Shown here in pieces: positions 6,656 to 13,882 of a stretch of 20,088 nucleotides of DNA. The DNA comes from a virus, in the IMG/VR virus record IMGVR_UViG_3300024520_000612, positions 1-20,088 of that record. One strand, 5' to 3'. The notes below the pieces were generated by a model. That model made no database searches. It saw only the letters and a list, made by a program, of their open reading frames with translations, and was not told where the DNA came from. Position 1 is the first letter of the stretch. The number at the start of each line of letters is the position of its first letter. The translations under genes were made by a program, and so were the position numbers.

Positions 6656-6797
6656 GGCTCCTGTGTACGGGTTATGATCAGTCCCTATCTGCCAATCGGA
6701 TCATTTAGCGCGGCGAGAGTCGCGCTACTTATTAACACGGCAATTGGCTCCGCCGTAAGAGAGCCTAGAACCGAGAAAAAAGAAAGGAGTAAGGAGA
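6656..6797 (+). promoter_or_regulatory. Gene-free leader with three predicted hairpins
   Basis: This 142-base gap is long for such a packed genome. It can form three successive stems: ATGATC (6674-6679) with GATCAT (6699-6704); AGCGCGGC (6707-6714) with GTCGCGCT (6719-6726) around a GAGA tetraloop, with one G-U pair; and GGCTC (6746-6750) with GAGCC (6761-6765). A strong ribosome-binding site (AAAGGAGTAAGGAG) follows. No tRNA features such as a T-loop or CCA end are present. It may be a structured 5' leader or a small RNA. Confidence 0.5.
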
Positions 6798-7577
6798 ATG
6801 GCTAGTAAAAAAGAAGTAACGGTGGCACAAGGCACCGATGTGATTGAGCGTCCGAGTTATATGGGCGACACAGGTCGAGGGTCAGAGGAAGTCGGTATCA
6901 ATGACGTCACAATCCCTCGTTTGTCAATCATACAGGACCTGAGTCCTCAGCATAAGAAGAATAAGGCTGAGTACATTGAAGGTGCTGAGGTAGGTATGCT
7001 GTTCGACACGGTGACCATGGGCTTGTACAGCCAGTCGGTTATCTTCGTACCGGTGTACTATCGCCTTGAGTGGGTGATATGGAAGAATCGGGACGCTGGT
7101 GGTGGCTTTATCGGTGCCTACCCGTCGCAGCAAGATGCGGTGGATGCAGTAGGCGCGCACCCCTTGGCTGGTCAAACGACCGAAAAGGAAGAGCCAGTAC
7201 TCGAAATCCAAGACACAGCCCAGCATTTCGGGCTGCTAATGGACCCCAACTCACCAGCCGAAGACCCACGAGCCACTGAGATCGTTATCTCGATGTCAAG
7301 ATCGCAGTTAAAGCCATCCCGTCAATTCAACAGCCAAATTCGCATTGCGACCGGCGACCGGTGGGAGCGGTATTACAGACTCTCCAGTGTCGAGACGCAG
7401 AATGCGGCTGGGCAGGATTACTGGAACTGGAAGATCGAGCAATTGGGCTTTGTCTCCGAGCAGGTATTCGCGCAAGCGGAAATGCTGTACGAGGCGGTCA
7501 TTGCGGGGTCACGCGACGTAGAGCGCGGACCGACATCAACCCCCACCGAAGAAGAAGGGGAAAGCGATAACATGTAA
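6798..7577 (+). CDS. Conserved replication-region protein, possibly ssDNA-binding, 259 aa
   Basis: ATG 6798 follows a strong ribosome-binding site, implying abundant product. The protein has a disordered N-terminus, then a conserved-looking core opening with TIPRLSIIQDLSPQ and continuing through FVPVYYRLEWVIWKNRDAGG and EIVISMSRSQLKPSRQFN. It ends in an acidic tail (TEEEGESDNM), as phage single-stranded DNA-binding proteins often do. I recall similar proteins with a PRL..LQ.LSPQ motif beside podovirus polymerase genes. Single-stranded DNA binding is therefore plausible but unproven. A strong hairpin follows the stop by eight bases. Confidence 0.6.
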   Translation: MASKKEVTVAQGTDVIERPSYMGDTGRGSEEVGINDVTIPRLSIIQDLSPQHKKNKAEYIEGAEVGMLFDTVTMGLYSQSVIFVPVYYRLEWVIWKNRDAGGGFIGAYPSQQDAVDAVGAHPLAGQTTEKEEPVLEIQDTAQHFGLLMDPNSPAEDPRATEIVISMSRSQLKPSRQFNSQIRIATGDRWERYYRLSSVETQNAAGQDYWNWKIEQLGFVSEQVFAQAEMLYEAVIAGSRDVERGPTSTPTEEEGESDNM

Positions 7578-7584
7578 GTCATTT

Positions 7585-7611
7585 GGGGTCCCGGCGTCGG
7601 GACCCCTCTTT
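7585..7611 (+). terminator. Hairpin terminator, or partial terminator
   Basis: A perfect 9-bp stem, GGGGTCCCG (7585-7593) with CGGGACCCC (7598-7606), closes a GCGT loop. It is followed by TCTTTC, a weak T-run. It sits between the abundant upstream gene and the polymerase chain, so it could attenuate transcription rather than stop it. The stem resembles the hairpin at 3802-3823. Confidence 0.65.
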
Positions 7612-7630
7612 CACCGCCAGAGGAAAGGTT

Positions 7631-7849
7631 ATGGTTGCACCATCACACGGCGATCCTGCTATTGACGAGGAAGCCAAAGCACTACTGAAGAAGATTGAGT
7701 CGTTCGGCGCATACCGAAAGAGGGACAATCTGTCAGAGGAAATCTTGAGGAATTTGCTACTCGCATGCGGCATCCTCTTCATTAAATGTATACCCCACCT
7801 GATTGTTAGAGTTAAGCAATCACCCAATATCAACAACGGGAGAAAATGA
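7631..7849 (+). CDS. Hypothetical protein, 72 aa, hydrophobic near C-terminus
   Basis: ATG 7631 is chosen because AGGAAAGGTT precedes it; the longer reading from TTG 7583 would start inside the hairpin. The first 45 residues are charged and helical (DEEAKALLKKIESFGAYRKR). A hydrophobic stretch follows (LLLACGILFIKCIPHLIVRV, residues 47-66), which could be a membrane anchor or a buried helix. The stop overlaps the next start as ATGA. This gene begins the unbroken chain leading to the polymerase. No family is recognised. Confidence 0.62.
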   Translation: MVAPSHGDPAIDEEAKALLKKIESFGAYRKRDNLSEEILRNLLLACGILFIKCIPHLIVRVKQSPNINNGRK

Positions 7850-8106
7850 TGGGTGACTTCGTTCACAAAGAGCTAGGTGGGTCCATTTTCCGCAATGATA
7901 GGCGGGATAAGGACACCCAACCGACCCACAAGGGTGACTGTAAGATCGATGGCATTGACTATTGGATCAGTGCATGGACCAATGAAACTAAGAACGGGGA
8001 CAAATACTTCGGCCTGAAATTCGAGAAGAAGGAAGCTAAATACCAGACCGGGGAAGCGGCACCCGCACTTCCGGTTGGGGATATAGACGAAGACATACCC
8101 TTCTAA
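7846..8106 (+). CDS. SSB-like small protein with acidic DIPF tail, 86 aa
   Basis: The start overlaps the previous stop; ATG 7849, one codon in, is also possible. The body has a compact beta-rich pattern (HKGDCKIDGIDYWISAWTNE, then KYFGLKFEKKE). It ends in GDIDEDIPF, which closely resembles the C-terminal tip of bacterial SSB (acidic residues followed by DIPF) that recruits replication partners. I infer a small single-stranded DNA-binding or replication-hub protein. The body is shorter than bacterial SSB, so it may be a different fold with a convergent tail. Its stop TAA shares one base with the polymerase ATG (TAATG). Confidence 0.65.
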   Translation: MMGDFVHKELGGSIFRNDRRDKDTQPTHKGDCKIDGIDYWISAWTNETKNGDKYFGLKFEKKEAKYQTGEAAPALPVGDIDEDIPF

Positions 8107-9950
8107 TGTATCCGGATTTGTCCCGATACCCGTACTTTGCGTACGATACCGAGACTACCGGATTACGATACCCAATAGATAAGGCATTTGCCTGCTCTAT
8201 TGCTGTGCCCGGTGGGGAGTCTTGGTACTTCGATTTCCGGCGACAGCCAAAAGCCATCGAGTGGCTAAACGACCAACTTAGGGAGCTATCAGAGGTTGCC
8301 CGAGTTATTTGCCACAACGCGCCGTTTGACGCTTCGATGTCGGCTGTCGCTGGAATTCACATCCCCTTGCATCTGCTCGACGACACGGTGATAAGAGCCT
8401 GTCTGATCAATGAGCATGAAGCGTCAGTATTCCCATGGAATCGCAAGAAGAGACCCGGGGGCTACAGTTTAGACTACCTCTGCCGCAAGTATCTCAAGAA
8501 GGGTAAATTTGAGATCGACATAGAGAATATTGAGCATCTACCTGAGGCAGAAGTTAGAGGCTATGCTGTTCAGGATGCTATCCTAACTCTCGAGCTTTGG
8601 GAGTGGCAAGAAGAGCAGATCAAGAAAGAGAACCTCTACCGAATTGAGAAGCTTGAGCGCAATTGCATGCCGATCATAATTGAGTCCCAGATGGCTGGGA
8701 TTCGGGTCGACCTTAATGAGACTGAACGAGCGATGGAGGCAATGACCCCTCATATCGCCAATCTCCAGTGCGAAATGAATACGATAGCAGGGTGGGACTT
8801 TAACGTTAACTCCGGCCCTCAGATGATTAAGCTATTTGATCCGACCAAGACCAACTCGGGCTGGTGGGTTGGGCGTAATAGGATCGGTACCACAGACAAG
8901 GGAGCGCCAAGCTTCCGGAAGGAGTACCTTGAAGAACTCGCAGATTTCGACCCACGCGCCAGAATGGTCACGGATATTAGATCAGCACTCAAGACCCGGG
9001 ACACGTTTCTGGCCAAGCACATCCTTGAACACGCTATCGGGGATCGGGTTTACCCCACCATCAACCAGACGGTTAGGGAAACTGGCGGCACTAAGTGGGG
9101 ACGATTATCATACGTTGATCCTGCGATGCAACAAATCCCCTCGCGAGATAAAATCACAGCTGCCATTGTTAAGCCTTGTTTCCTCCCCGACGAGGGACAA
9201 ATCTGGCTCGACTACGACTTGGCCTCGTTTGAGGTACGGGTATTTGCGGCATTGGTCGGAATGTACAATGACTACTTAGTTAGGCTATACCAAAAGGACC
9301 CACGGCTAGACTTCCATCAGCTTGTGGCCGACCTCACAGGCTTGGTCCGCAATGCGGAGTATGGGGGTCAGCCCAACGCCAAACAATTAAATCTCAGCAT
9401 GATCTTCTCTCAAGGTGCTGGGGCTACCGCCCAGAAGATGGGCATGGAGACAACGGACGCGGAGTTTACCGATGAATGGGGAGACAAAATTAAGTACCAA
9501 CGAGCCGGAAATGACGCATATCGAATTATCGATAAGTACCATAGTAAGGTTAGAGGAGTTAGAAAGCTGGCTGAAACGGCTAGAAAAGTTGCAGAGACAC
9601 GTGGGCACCTGCGTACTAAATACGGGCGACACATACGATTCCCGAAGCGATATAAAAGTTACAAGGCTAGTGGAATCCTCATCCAAGCCACTTCTGCCGA
9701 TATCAACAAAGAGAATTGGTGCCTTATTGACGACGCTTTGGATGGACGAGGACGAATAGCCCTCAATACGCACGACAGCTACAGCATGTCAGTTGACATA
9801 GACACGCTGGAGGGAGTAAAAAAGGACATAGTAGGGGCAGTTGAGCGAGAATTCTTAGGTGTACCGCTCCTACTTGATTTAAATGGGGTTGGGTCGAACT
9901 GGTGGTCGGCTCTTAAGGACGAGGGGATAGAAGGTGCTGTTACCGATTAA
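8106..9950 (+). CDS. dpoZ: Family A DNA polymerase, DpoZ-like
   Basis: This replicative polymerase is 614 aa and has a proofreading domain. The DEDDy exonuclease is intact: D14 and E16 in AYDTETTG, D75 in CHNAPFD, Y153 and D157 in YAVQD. The palm and fingers follow: motif A at D371 (DLASFEVR), motif B around K426 (AKQLNLSMIF) and motif C at H556-D557 (THDSY). Motifs B and C differ from Pol I and T7: by eye the usual Arg is Gln, the aromatic residue after Lys is Leu, and HDE reads HDS. Family A polymerases beside purZ in other Z-phages (DpoZ) are known to favour diaminopurine over adenine. Together with the purZ, mazZ and datZ neighbours this supports the dpoZ name. The gene overlaps the PrimPol gene by 17 bases. 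Confidence 0.85.
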   Translation: MYPDLSRYPYFAYDTETTGLRYPIDKAFACSIAVPGGESWYFDFRRQPKAIEWLNDQLRELSEVARVICHNAPFDASMSAVAGIHIPLHLLDDTVIRACLINEHEASVFPWNRKKRPGGYSLDYLCRKYLKKGKFEIDIENIEHLPEAEVRGYAVQDAILTLELWEWQEEQIKKENLYRIEKLERNCMPIIIESQMAGIRVDLNETERAMEAMTPHIANLQCEMNTIAGWDFNVNSGPQMIKLFDPTKTNSGWWVGRNRIGTTDKGAPSFRKEYLEELADFDPRARMVTDIRSALKTRDTFLAKHILEHAIGDRVYPTINQTVRETGGTKWGRLSYVDPAMQQIPSRDKITAAIVKPCFLPDEGQIWLDYDLASFEVRVFAALVGMYNDYLVRLYQKDPRLDFHQLVADLTGLVRNAEYGGQPNAKQLNLSMIFSQGAGATAQKMGMETTDAEFTDEWGDKIKYQRAGNDAYRIIDKYHSKVRGVRKLAETARKVAETRGHLRTKYGRHIRFPKRYKSYKASGILIQATSADINKENWCLIDDALDGRGRIALNTHDSYSMSVDIDTLEGVKKDIVGAVEREFLGVPLLLDLNGVGSNWWSALKDEGIEGAVTD

Positions 9951-12111
9951 CGATGTCCGGGATATTGACCGGATCAAAGATTTCAATACAAAGATACACC
10001 AAGCTGCTAGATTGTACGCGGAGAATGGGATACCAATCGTTCCCTTGCGTCCACATAGCAAAATTCTGCCCGAGCGAAAGACGGGCATCAATTACTTCAG
10101 CGGATCGACCAAGCCAAAGACCATGGACAAGTGGTTTGGCCCTAGTGGGCGGTACCAAGGTTGGAATATCGGGGTAGTGTGTGGAGTTGAGGTCTTCGTG
10201 ATCGACCTCGACTTGCATGGCCGGGAAAACGGGCTTGAGAATTGGGATGAATTTAGGGGTGAGCATAATATCAATTGCCCCACCGCTGAGACACCCACCG
10301 GGGGTCGACACTTGTACCTACGGTGGCGAGAGAATCTCACGAGTAGCTCCGGGAAGCTCGCTCGGGGTGTCGATACCCGTGGAGGCGACGGGAAGCCCCG
10401 CTCGCACGTCGTCTGTTGGCCCTCGGAAACGGAGGACGGTTCCTATAGCTGGCTGACGGGGGGCGACGTACCCGACACACCAGAGTGGGTATCGGACGCT
10501 ATGGGGATACCTTGGTCCGCTAAACCGGGTCGTGGCAATGAGGAGGTCGGACAGGACGACGAGGAATTTAAATATGAGCTACATCAAATCGCCGCGATGC
10601 TGGACCATGTTGACACCAATGTTTTATCGTACGAGGAATGGCTATTTGTGGGACAGGCAATTAATAGCCAGCACCCTAGTGAAGATGGACTCAAACTTTG
10701 GGACGCGTGGTCGGCTAATGGCGACCGTTACGTACAGGGGGAGTGTCAGAAACGTTGGCCGGGATTCAATCCCGCTGGGACCATACGAGTTGGATCACTT
10801 ATATATTTCGCTAAACAGGGCGGATACGACCCAAGCAGCGATCCTGCGCGCTCTGGAGACTTTGAAGAGTTAGTGGATCGGATGAATGAGGACAATGCTA
10901 TCCTGCTGAGTGGGGGTAAAATTAGGGTAGCCCACCGGACAATTGATGGGAAAGTGCACATAATGGGGCTACAGGACTTTAGTGCCCTGCACTATAATCG
11001 AACAATCACCATACCTAACAAGAAAAGTAGAACCACCGAAGCTGACATTTGGATGGGTCACCCATTACGCAGAGAGTGTATAAGGGGCATGGGCTTCTTC
11101 CCGGATGAACCAATATGGTATGAGGGCTATGTTAACGTGTGGCGAGGCTGGGGGGTTAAGCCAGTGGAGGGGAACTGGGATATGTTCAAACTCCACGTTA
11201 GAGAAATCCTGTGCGATGGGAATGAGCGGTTATACGACTTTGTCCTTGATTGGGTGGCTGACATGATACAAGACCCAATGAACCCCAAGGGTACCGCAAT
11301 CGTGATGCATGGTAAGGAGGGGACCGGTAAAGGGACCTTCTGTGAAATGGTAGGCGCGATAGTGGGCAAGGATCACTATAAACACGTAACTAACGAGCGC
11401 CACCTGACCGGCAATTTTAACTCTATACAATTAGATGCACTATTTATGTTCGCAGACGAGGTGATTTATGGCGGATCAAGATCAACAGCCGGTATCCTCA
11501 AATCAATGGTCACCGAAAAGCAGTTGGTGTGTGAACGTAAGGGTCTTGAGCCTTTTATGTATGACAACCGAATGCGAGTTGCTGTGGCCTCCAACGAGGA
11601 TTGGTTTATACCTGCAGGGCCGGAATCAAGAAGATGGCTCGTACTGGAACTCAATGACAAAAAGGCAAATGACCGCCCTTACTTCGATAAGCTCTACACG
11701 CAAATGATCGACGAGGGTGGGTTAGAGGCAATGATGTACGATCTGCAGACCCGCAAGATTAAGAGCAACCTAACCAAGGCGATAGTGACCAAGGGCCTAC
11801 AAGCTCAGCGGGATATTTACCGATCCACTGGCGATTCGGTTGATATTTGGATGGATGAATGTATAGGTAAGGCCGATCTTGGAGTTCCGGACGAGGGACA
11901 AGGGGGATGGCCGGATGATTGTGATAGAATGGCCCTATTTGAAGCCTTTAACGCTTGGGCTAAGGATGGGAAAATAAAAACTAAGGGCACAGCCCATTTT
12001 TATAGGAAGTTGGAGAGTTATGGATTCGTTAAACACAGACCACAGCAAGATGGCATCCGAAGGTGGAGATACAAAATCCCTCCCCATGCCAAATTCTCAA
12101 CCGAAAGTTGA
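9934..12111 (+). CDS. PrimPol-SF3 helicase fusion (primase/helicase)
   Basis: This bifunctional replication protein, 725 aa, makes primers and unwinds DNA. The N-terminal AEP-type prim-pol domain shows VIDLDLHG (D91, D93), TPTGGRHLYLRW and GVDTRGGDGKPRSHVV. A PriCT-2-like domain follows at about residues 207-305 (LSYEEWLFVGQAINSQ, LWDAWSANGDRY). The C-terminal SF3/D5-type helicase has Walker A GKEGTGKGT (460-468), Walker B ending ADE (D508, E509) and a sensor-like VAVASNEDWF. The GTG at 9934 lies in the last codons of the polymerase, with GAGGGG upstream, so the two are coupled. Cyanophage S-2L also pairs a PrimPol with a Z cassette, but here a family A polymerase is present as well. Confidence 0.87.
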   Translation: MLLPINDVRDIDRIKDFNTKIHQAARLYAENGIPIVPLRPHSKILPERKTGINYFSGSTKPKTMDKWFGPSGRYQGWNIGVVCGVEVFVIDLDLHGRENGLENWDEFRGEHNINCPTAETPTGGRHLYLRWRENLTSSSGKLARGVDTRGGDGKPRSHVVCWPSETEDGSYSWLTGGDVPDTPEWVSDAMGIPWSAKPGRGNEEVGQDDEEFKYELHQIAAMLDHVDTNVLSYEEWLFVGQAINSQHPSEDGLKLWDAWSANGDRYVQGECQKRWPGFNPAGTIRVGSLIYFAKQGGYDPSSDPARSGDFEELVDRMNEDNAILLSGGKIRVAHRTIDGKVHIMGLQDFSALHYNRTITIPNKKSRTTEADIWMGHPLRRECIRGMGFFPDEPIWYEGYVNVWRGWGVKPVEGNWDMFKLHVREILCDGNERLYDFVLDWVADMIQDPMNPKGTAIVMHGKEGTGKGTFCEMVGAIVGKDHYKHVTNERHLTGNFNSIQLDALFMFADEVIYGGSRSTAGILKSMVTEKQLVCERKGLEPFMYDNRMRVAVASNEDWFIPAGPESRRWLVLELNDKKANDRPYFDKLYTQMIDEGGLEAMMYDLQTRKIKSNLTKAIVTKGLQAQRDIYRSTGDSVDIWMDECIGKADLGVPDEGQGGWPDDCDRMALFEAFNAWAKDGKIKTKGTAHFYRKLESYGFVKHRPQQDGIRRWRYKIPPHAKFSTES

Positions 12112-13069
12112 TCTAGTACTTGATCTTCAATTCGGTAGTACAGGCAAAGGGCTGATTTGCGGGTATTTGGGCGAATCAGGGGATCATGACACTTGCATAA
12201 CGGCTAACATGCCGAATGCTGGGCATACTTACATCAATCAGGCCGGGACAAAATATATATTTAAGGTACTGCCGAGTTCGGCGGTATGCCCCAGTATAAG
12301 GACGATAATGATCGGCCCGGGGGCGGTATTTAGCCTCGACCGGTTGAAAGAGGAAATGGTGTATCTTAGGGCGGACCAGACCCTCCGGATTCATCCTGCT
12401 GCAATGGTGCTGACTCCAGAGCATCGGAAAAAAGAAATGGCGACGTTAGGTCATATCGCCAGTACGTGCCAAGGTAGTGCAGCTGCCATGGTAGACAAGA
12501 TATGGAGGGGCAACCCATCCATGGCTAAATACGTACTCAAGGACACCAAATTTGAACAGTACCTTTGTACTCACGCCGAATGGCAGATGCGATTAGCAAT
12601 GTCAGACGGTATACTTGCAGAGGGGTCGCAGGGCTATAGTCTCGGGATTAACACGCATTTCTATCCCTACACTACCAGTCGTGATTGTGGACCTGCGGCC
12701 TTTCTCTCTAACATGGGCATACCTCTTGGGATGCTTAGTCGAATAATCGGCACCTGTCGTACCCTGCCAATCCGTGTCGGGGGGACAAGTGGCGATTGCT
12801 ATCCGGATCAGGAGGAGTTGACTTGGGAAGAATTAGGTCTCGAACCTGAGTTAACGACTGTCACCAACCGGGTGCGCCGCATCTTTACTTACAGTAAGTT
12901 GCAAATCGAGGAGGCCATTTGGTGGTGTGACCCTGATCTGGTCTTCCTCAACTTCGCCAATTATGTCGACAAAGACTACGTGTCAAATATCGTGGCCCAC
13001 ATCGACACTTTCAGTACGGTTCGGTGGGTCGGGTTTGGTCCCGCCTACCAAGATATAGGAGTAGTGTAA
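12086..13069 (+). CDS. purZ: PurZ, 2-aminodeoxyadenylosuccinate synthetase
   Basis: PurZ joins aspartate to dGMP, giving N6-succino-2-amino-dAMP, the first committed step to dZTP in Z-genome phages. The nucleotide loop reads QFGSTGKG (15-22 of this start). PurA has QWGDEGKGK there, and its catalytic Asp is replaced by Ser, the known PurZ hallmark. ANMPNAGHTYIN, AEGSQGYSLGIN, IRVGGTSGDCYPDQEELTWE and VTNRVRRIFTYS follow in the order of the family. I recall the same GSTGKG loop in the Vibrio phage phiVC8 enzyme. ATG 12086 gives the usual N-terminus with a 26-base overlap of the primase gene. ATG 12020 (best ribosome-binding site, but 92-base overlap) and 12050 are alternatives. Its stop shares one base with mazZ. 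Confidence 0.93.
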   Translation: MPNSQPKVDLVLDLQFGSTGKGLICGYLGESGDHDTCITANMPNAGHTYINQAGTKYIFKVLPSSAVCPSIRTIMIGPGAVFSLDRLKEEMVYLRADQTLRIHPAAMVLTPEHRKKEMATLGHIASTCQGSAAAMVDKIWRGNPSMAKYVLKDTKFEQYLCTHAEWQMRLAMSDGILAEGSQGYSLGINTHFYPYTTSRDCGPAAFLSNMGIPLGMLSRIIGTCRTLPIRVGGTSGDCYPDQEELTWEELGLEPELTTVTNRVRRIFTYSKLQIEEAIWWCDPDLVFLNFANYVDKDYVSNIVAHIDTFSTVRWVGFGPAYQDIGVV

Positions 13070-13395
13070 TGCCAGTAGAACTAGGCGGCGTCAATGCCGA
13101 CATTAGGGTAATTTCTAGGGCTATTAAGAAGTGGGCCGATGAAATTATGCCCCAGCGTTTGCCAGCAGACGCAATCAAGAAGCTCTCAATGGAGGAAGTG
13201 CCAGAGTTATGGAGAGCCTTAAAGGACTATGGAACAGTGGACCCCGGTGAAATAGCCGATGTCCTGATCCTTGCCCTTGACATCTGTGAATTGTCTAAAA
13301 TCGACCCACTGGAGGCGATACACGATAAGATGTTAATCAACCAGAGTCGGACGTGGAAATTCGAACACGGGGTGTTACAACATGAAAATAAATGA
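13069..13395 (+). CDS. mazZ: MazZ, MazG-type dGTP pyrophosphohydrolase
   Basis: This all-alpha NTP pyrophosphatase has 108 aa. ATG 13069 overlaps the purZ stop by one base and has AGGAG at 13057-13061. The MazG metal-binding pattern is present as E43-x2-E46 (EEVPE) and E61-x2-D64 (EIADV), followed by the helix LILALDICELSKIDPLEAI. In Z-phages this family (MazZ) converts dGTP to dGMP, the substrate of PurZ. The position directly after purZ is the main reason for choosing this over a generic house-cleaning MazG. It overlaps datZ by 14 bases. Confidence 0.85.
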   Translation: MPVELGGVNADIRVISRAIKKWADEIMPQRLPADAIKKLSMEEVPELWRALKDYGTVDPGEIADVLILALDICELSKIDPLEAIHDKMLINQSRTWKFEHGVLQHENK

Positions 13396-13882
13396 CATTT
13401 TACGGGCATCGGGCGTCACCCGGTGGCACATAGTCCGGACTGTACGCCCCCAGAGCCTAGCGGAGCATACGTTCGACGTGTGTATGATTGCCCGGGCGAT
13501 AGCTAAGATAGCGGGGTACGACGATGCGGAAATTACTAAGGCAGCACTACTCCACGACCTTGATGAAGTTGTCACGGGTGACTTCCCAACTCCGACTAAG
13601 AGTCGAGCGCGTGATAATGGGTGGGAGCTTAATGACCTATATAAGAGCGTCACGGGGCGGGAACTTAGTCAAGACGAATCGACTATCATCCACTTGGCCG
13701 ACAAAATGGCCGACCTCCACTGGCTGTGGTTGCATGCGCTTGGACCCCATGCTAATCAAGTGTATGAGAACATGGCCGAGTACTACAATCAGTACGTGCG
13801 GTCCGATTCGGTACCGGATAACATTCGGGAAGCGGCACTTGAGGTTCAACAGCAGATGTTATCTGAGGAGTTTACAATATGA
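13382..13882 (+). CDS. datZ: DatZ-like HD phosphohydrolase (dATPase)
   Basis: This HD-domain enzyme has 166 aa, close to the length of known DatZ and YfbR. The metal ligands are visible: H29 in SLAEHTFDV, H58-D59 in LLHDLDE and D107 in HLADKMADL. W15 lies where YfbR-type enzymes have the Trp that senses the deoxyribose. In Z-phages DatZ removes triphosphate from dATP, emptying the pool so adenine is kept out of the genome. A generic 5'-nucleotidase is the alternative, but the purZ-mazZ neighbourhood argues for DatZ. It starts inside mazZ and its stop overlaps the next ATG as ATGA. Confidence 0.87.
   Translation: MKINDILRASGVTRWHIVRTVRPQSLAEHTFDVCMIARAIAKIAGYDDAEITKAALLHDLDEVVTGDFPTPTKSRARDNGWELNDLYKSVTGRELSQDESTIIHLADKMADLHWLWLHALGPHANQVYENMAEYYNQYVRSDSVPDNIREAALEVQQQMLSEEFTI

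Noticed and set aside
6656-6797. Possible tRNA gene
   Set aside because: No T-loop consensus, acceptor stem or correctly spaced anticodon arm could be built; the three stems are arranged in series.
12086-13069. Ordinary cellular-type PurA captured by the phage
   Set aside because: The loop Asp is Ser (QFGSTGKG), the protein is shorter than typical PurA, and mazZ and datZ follow directly.
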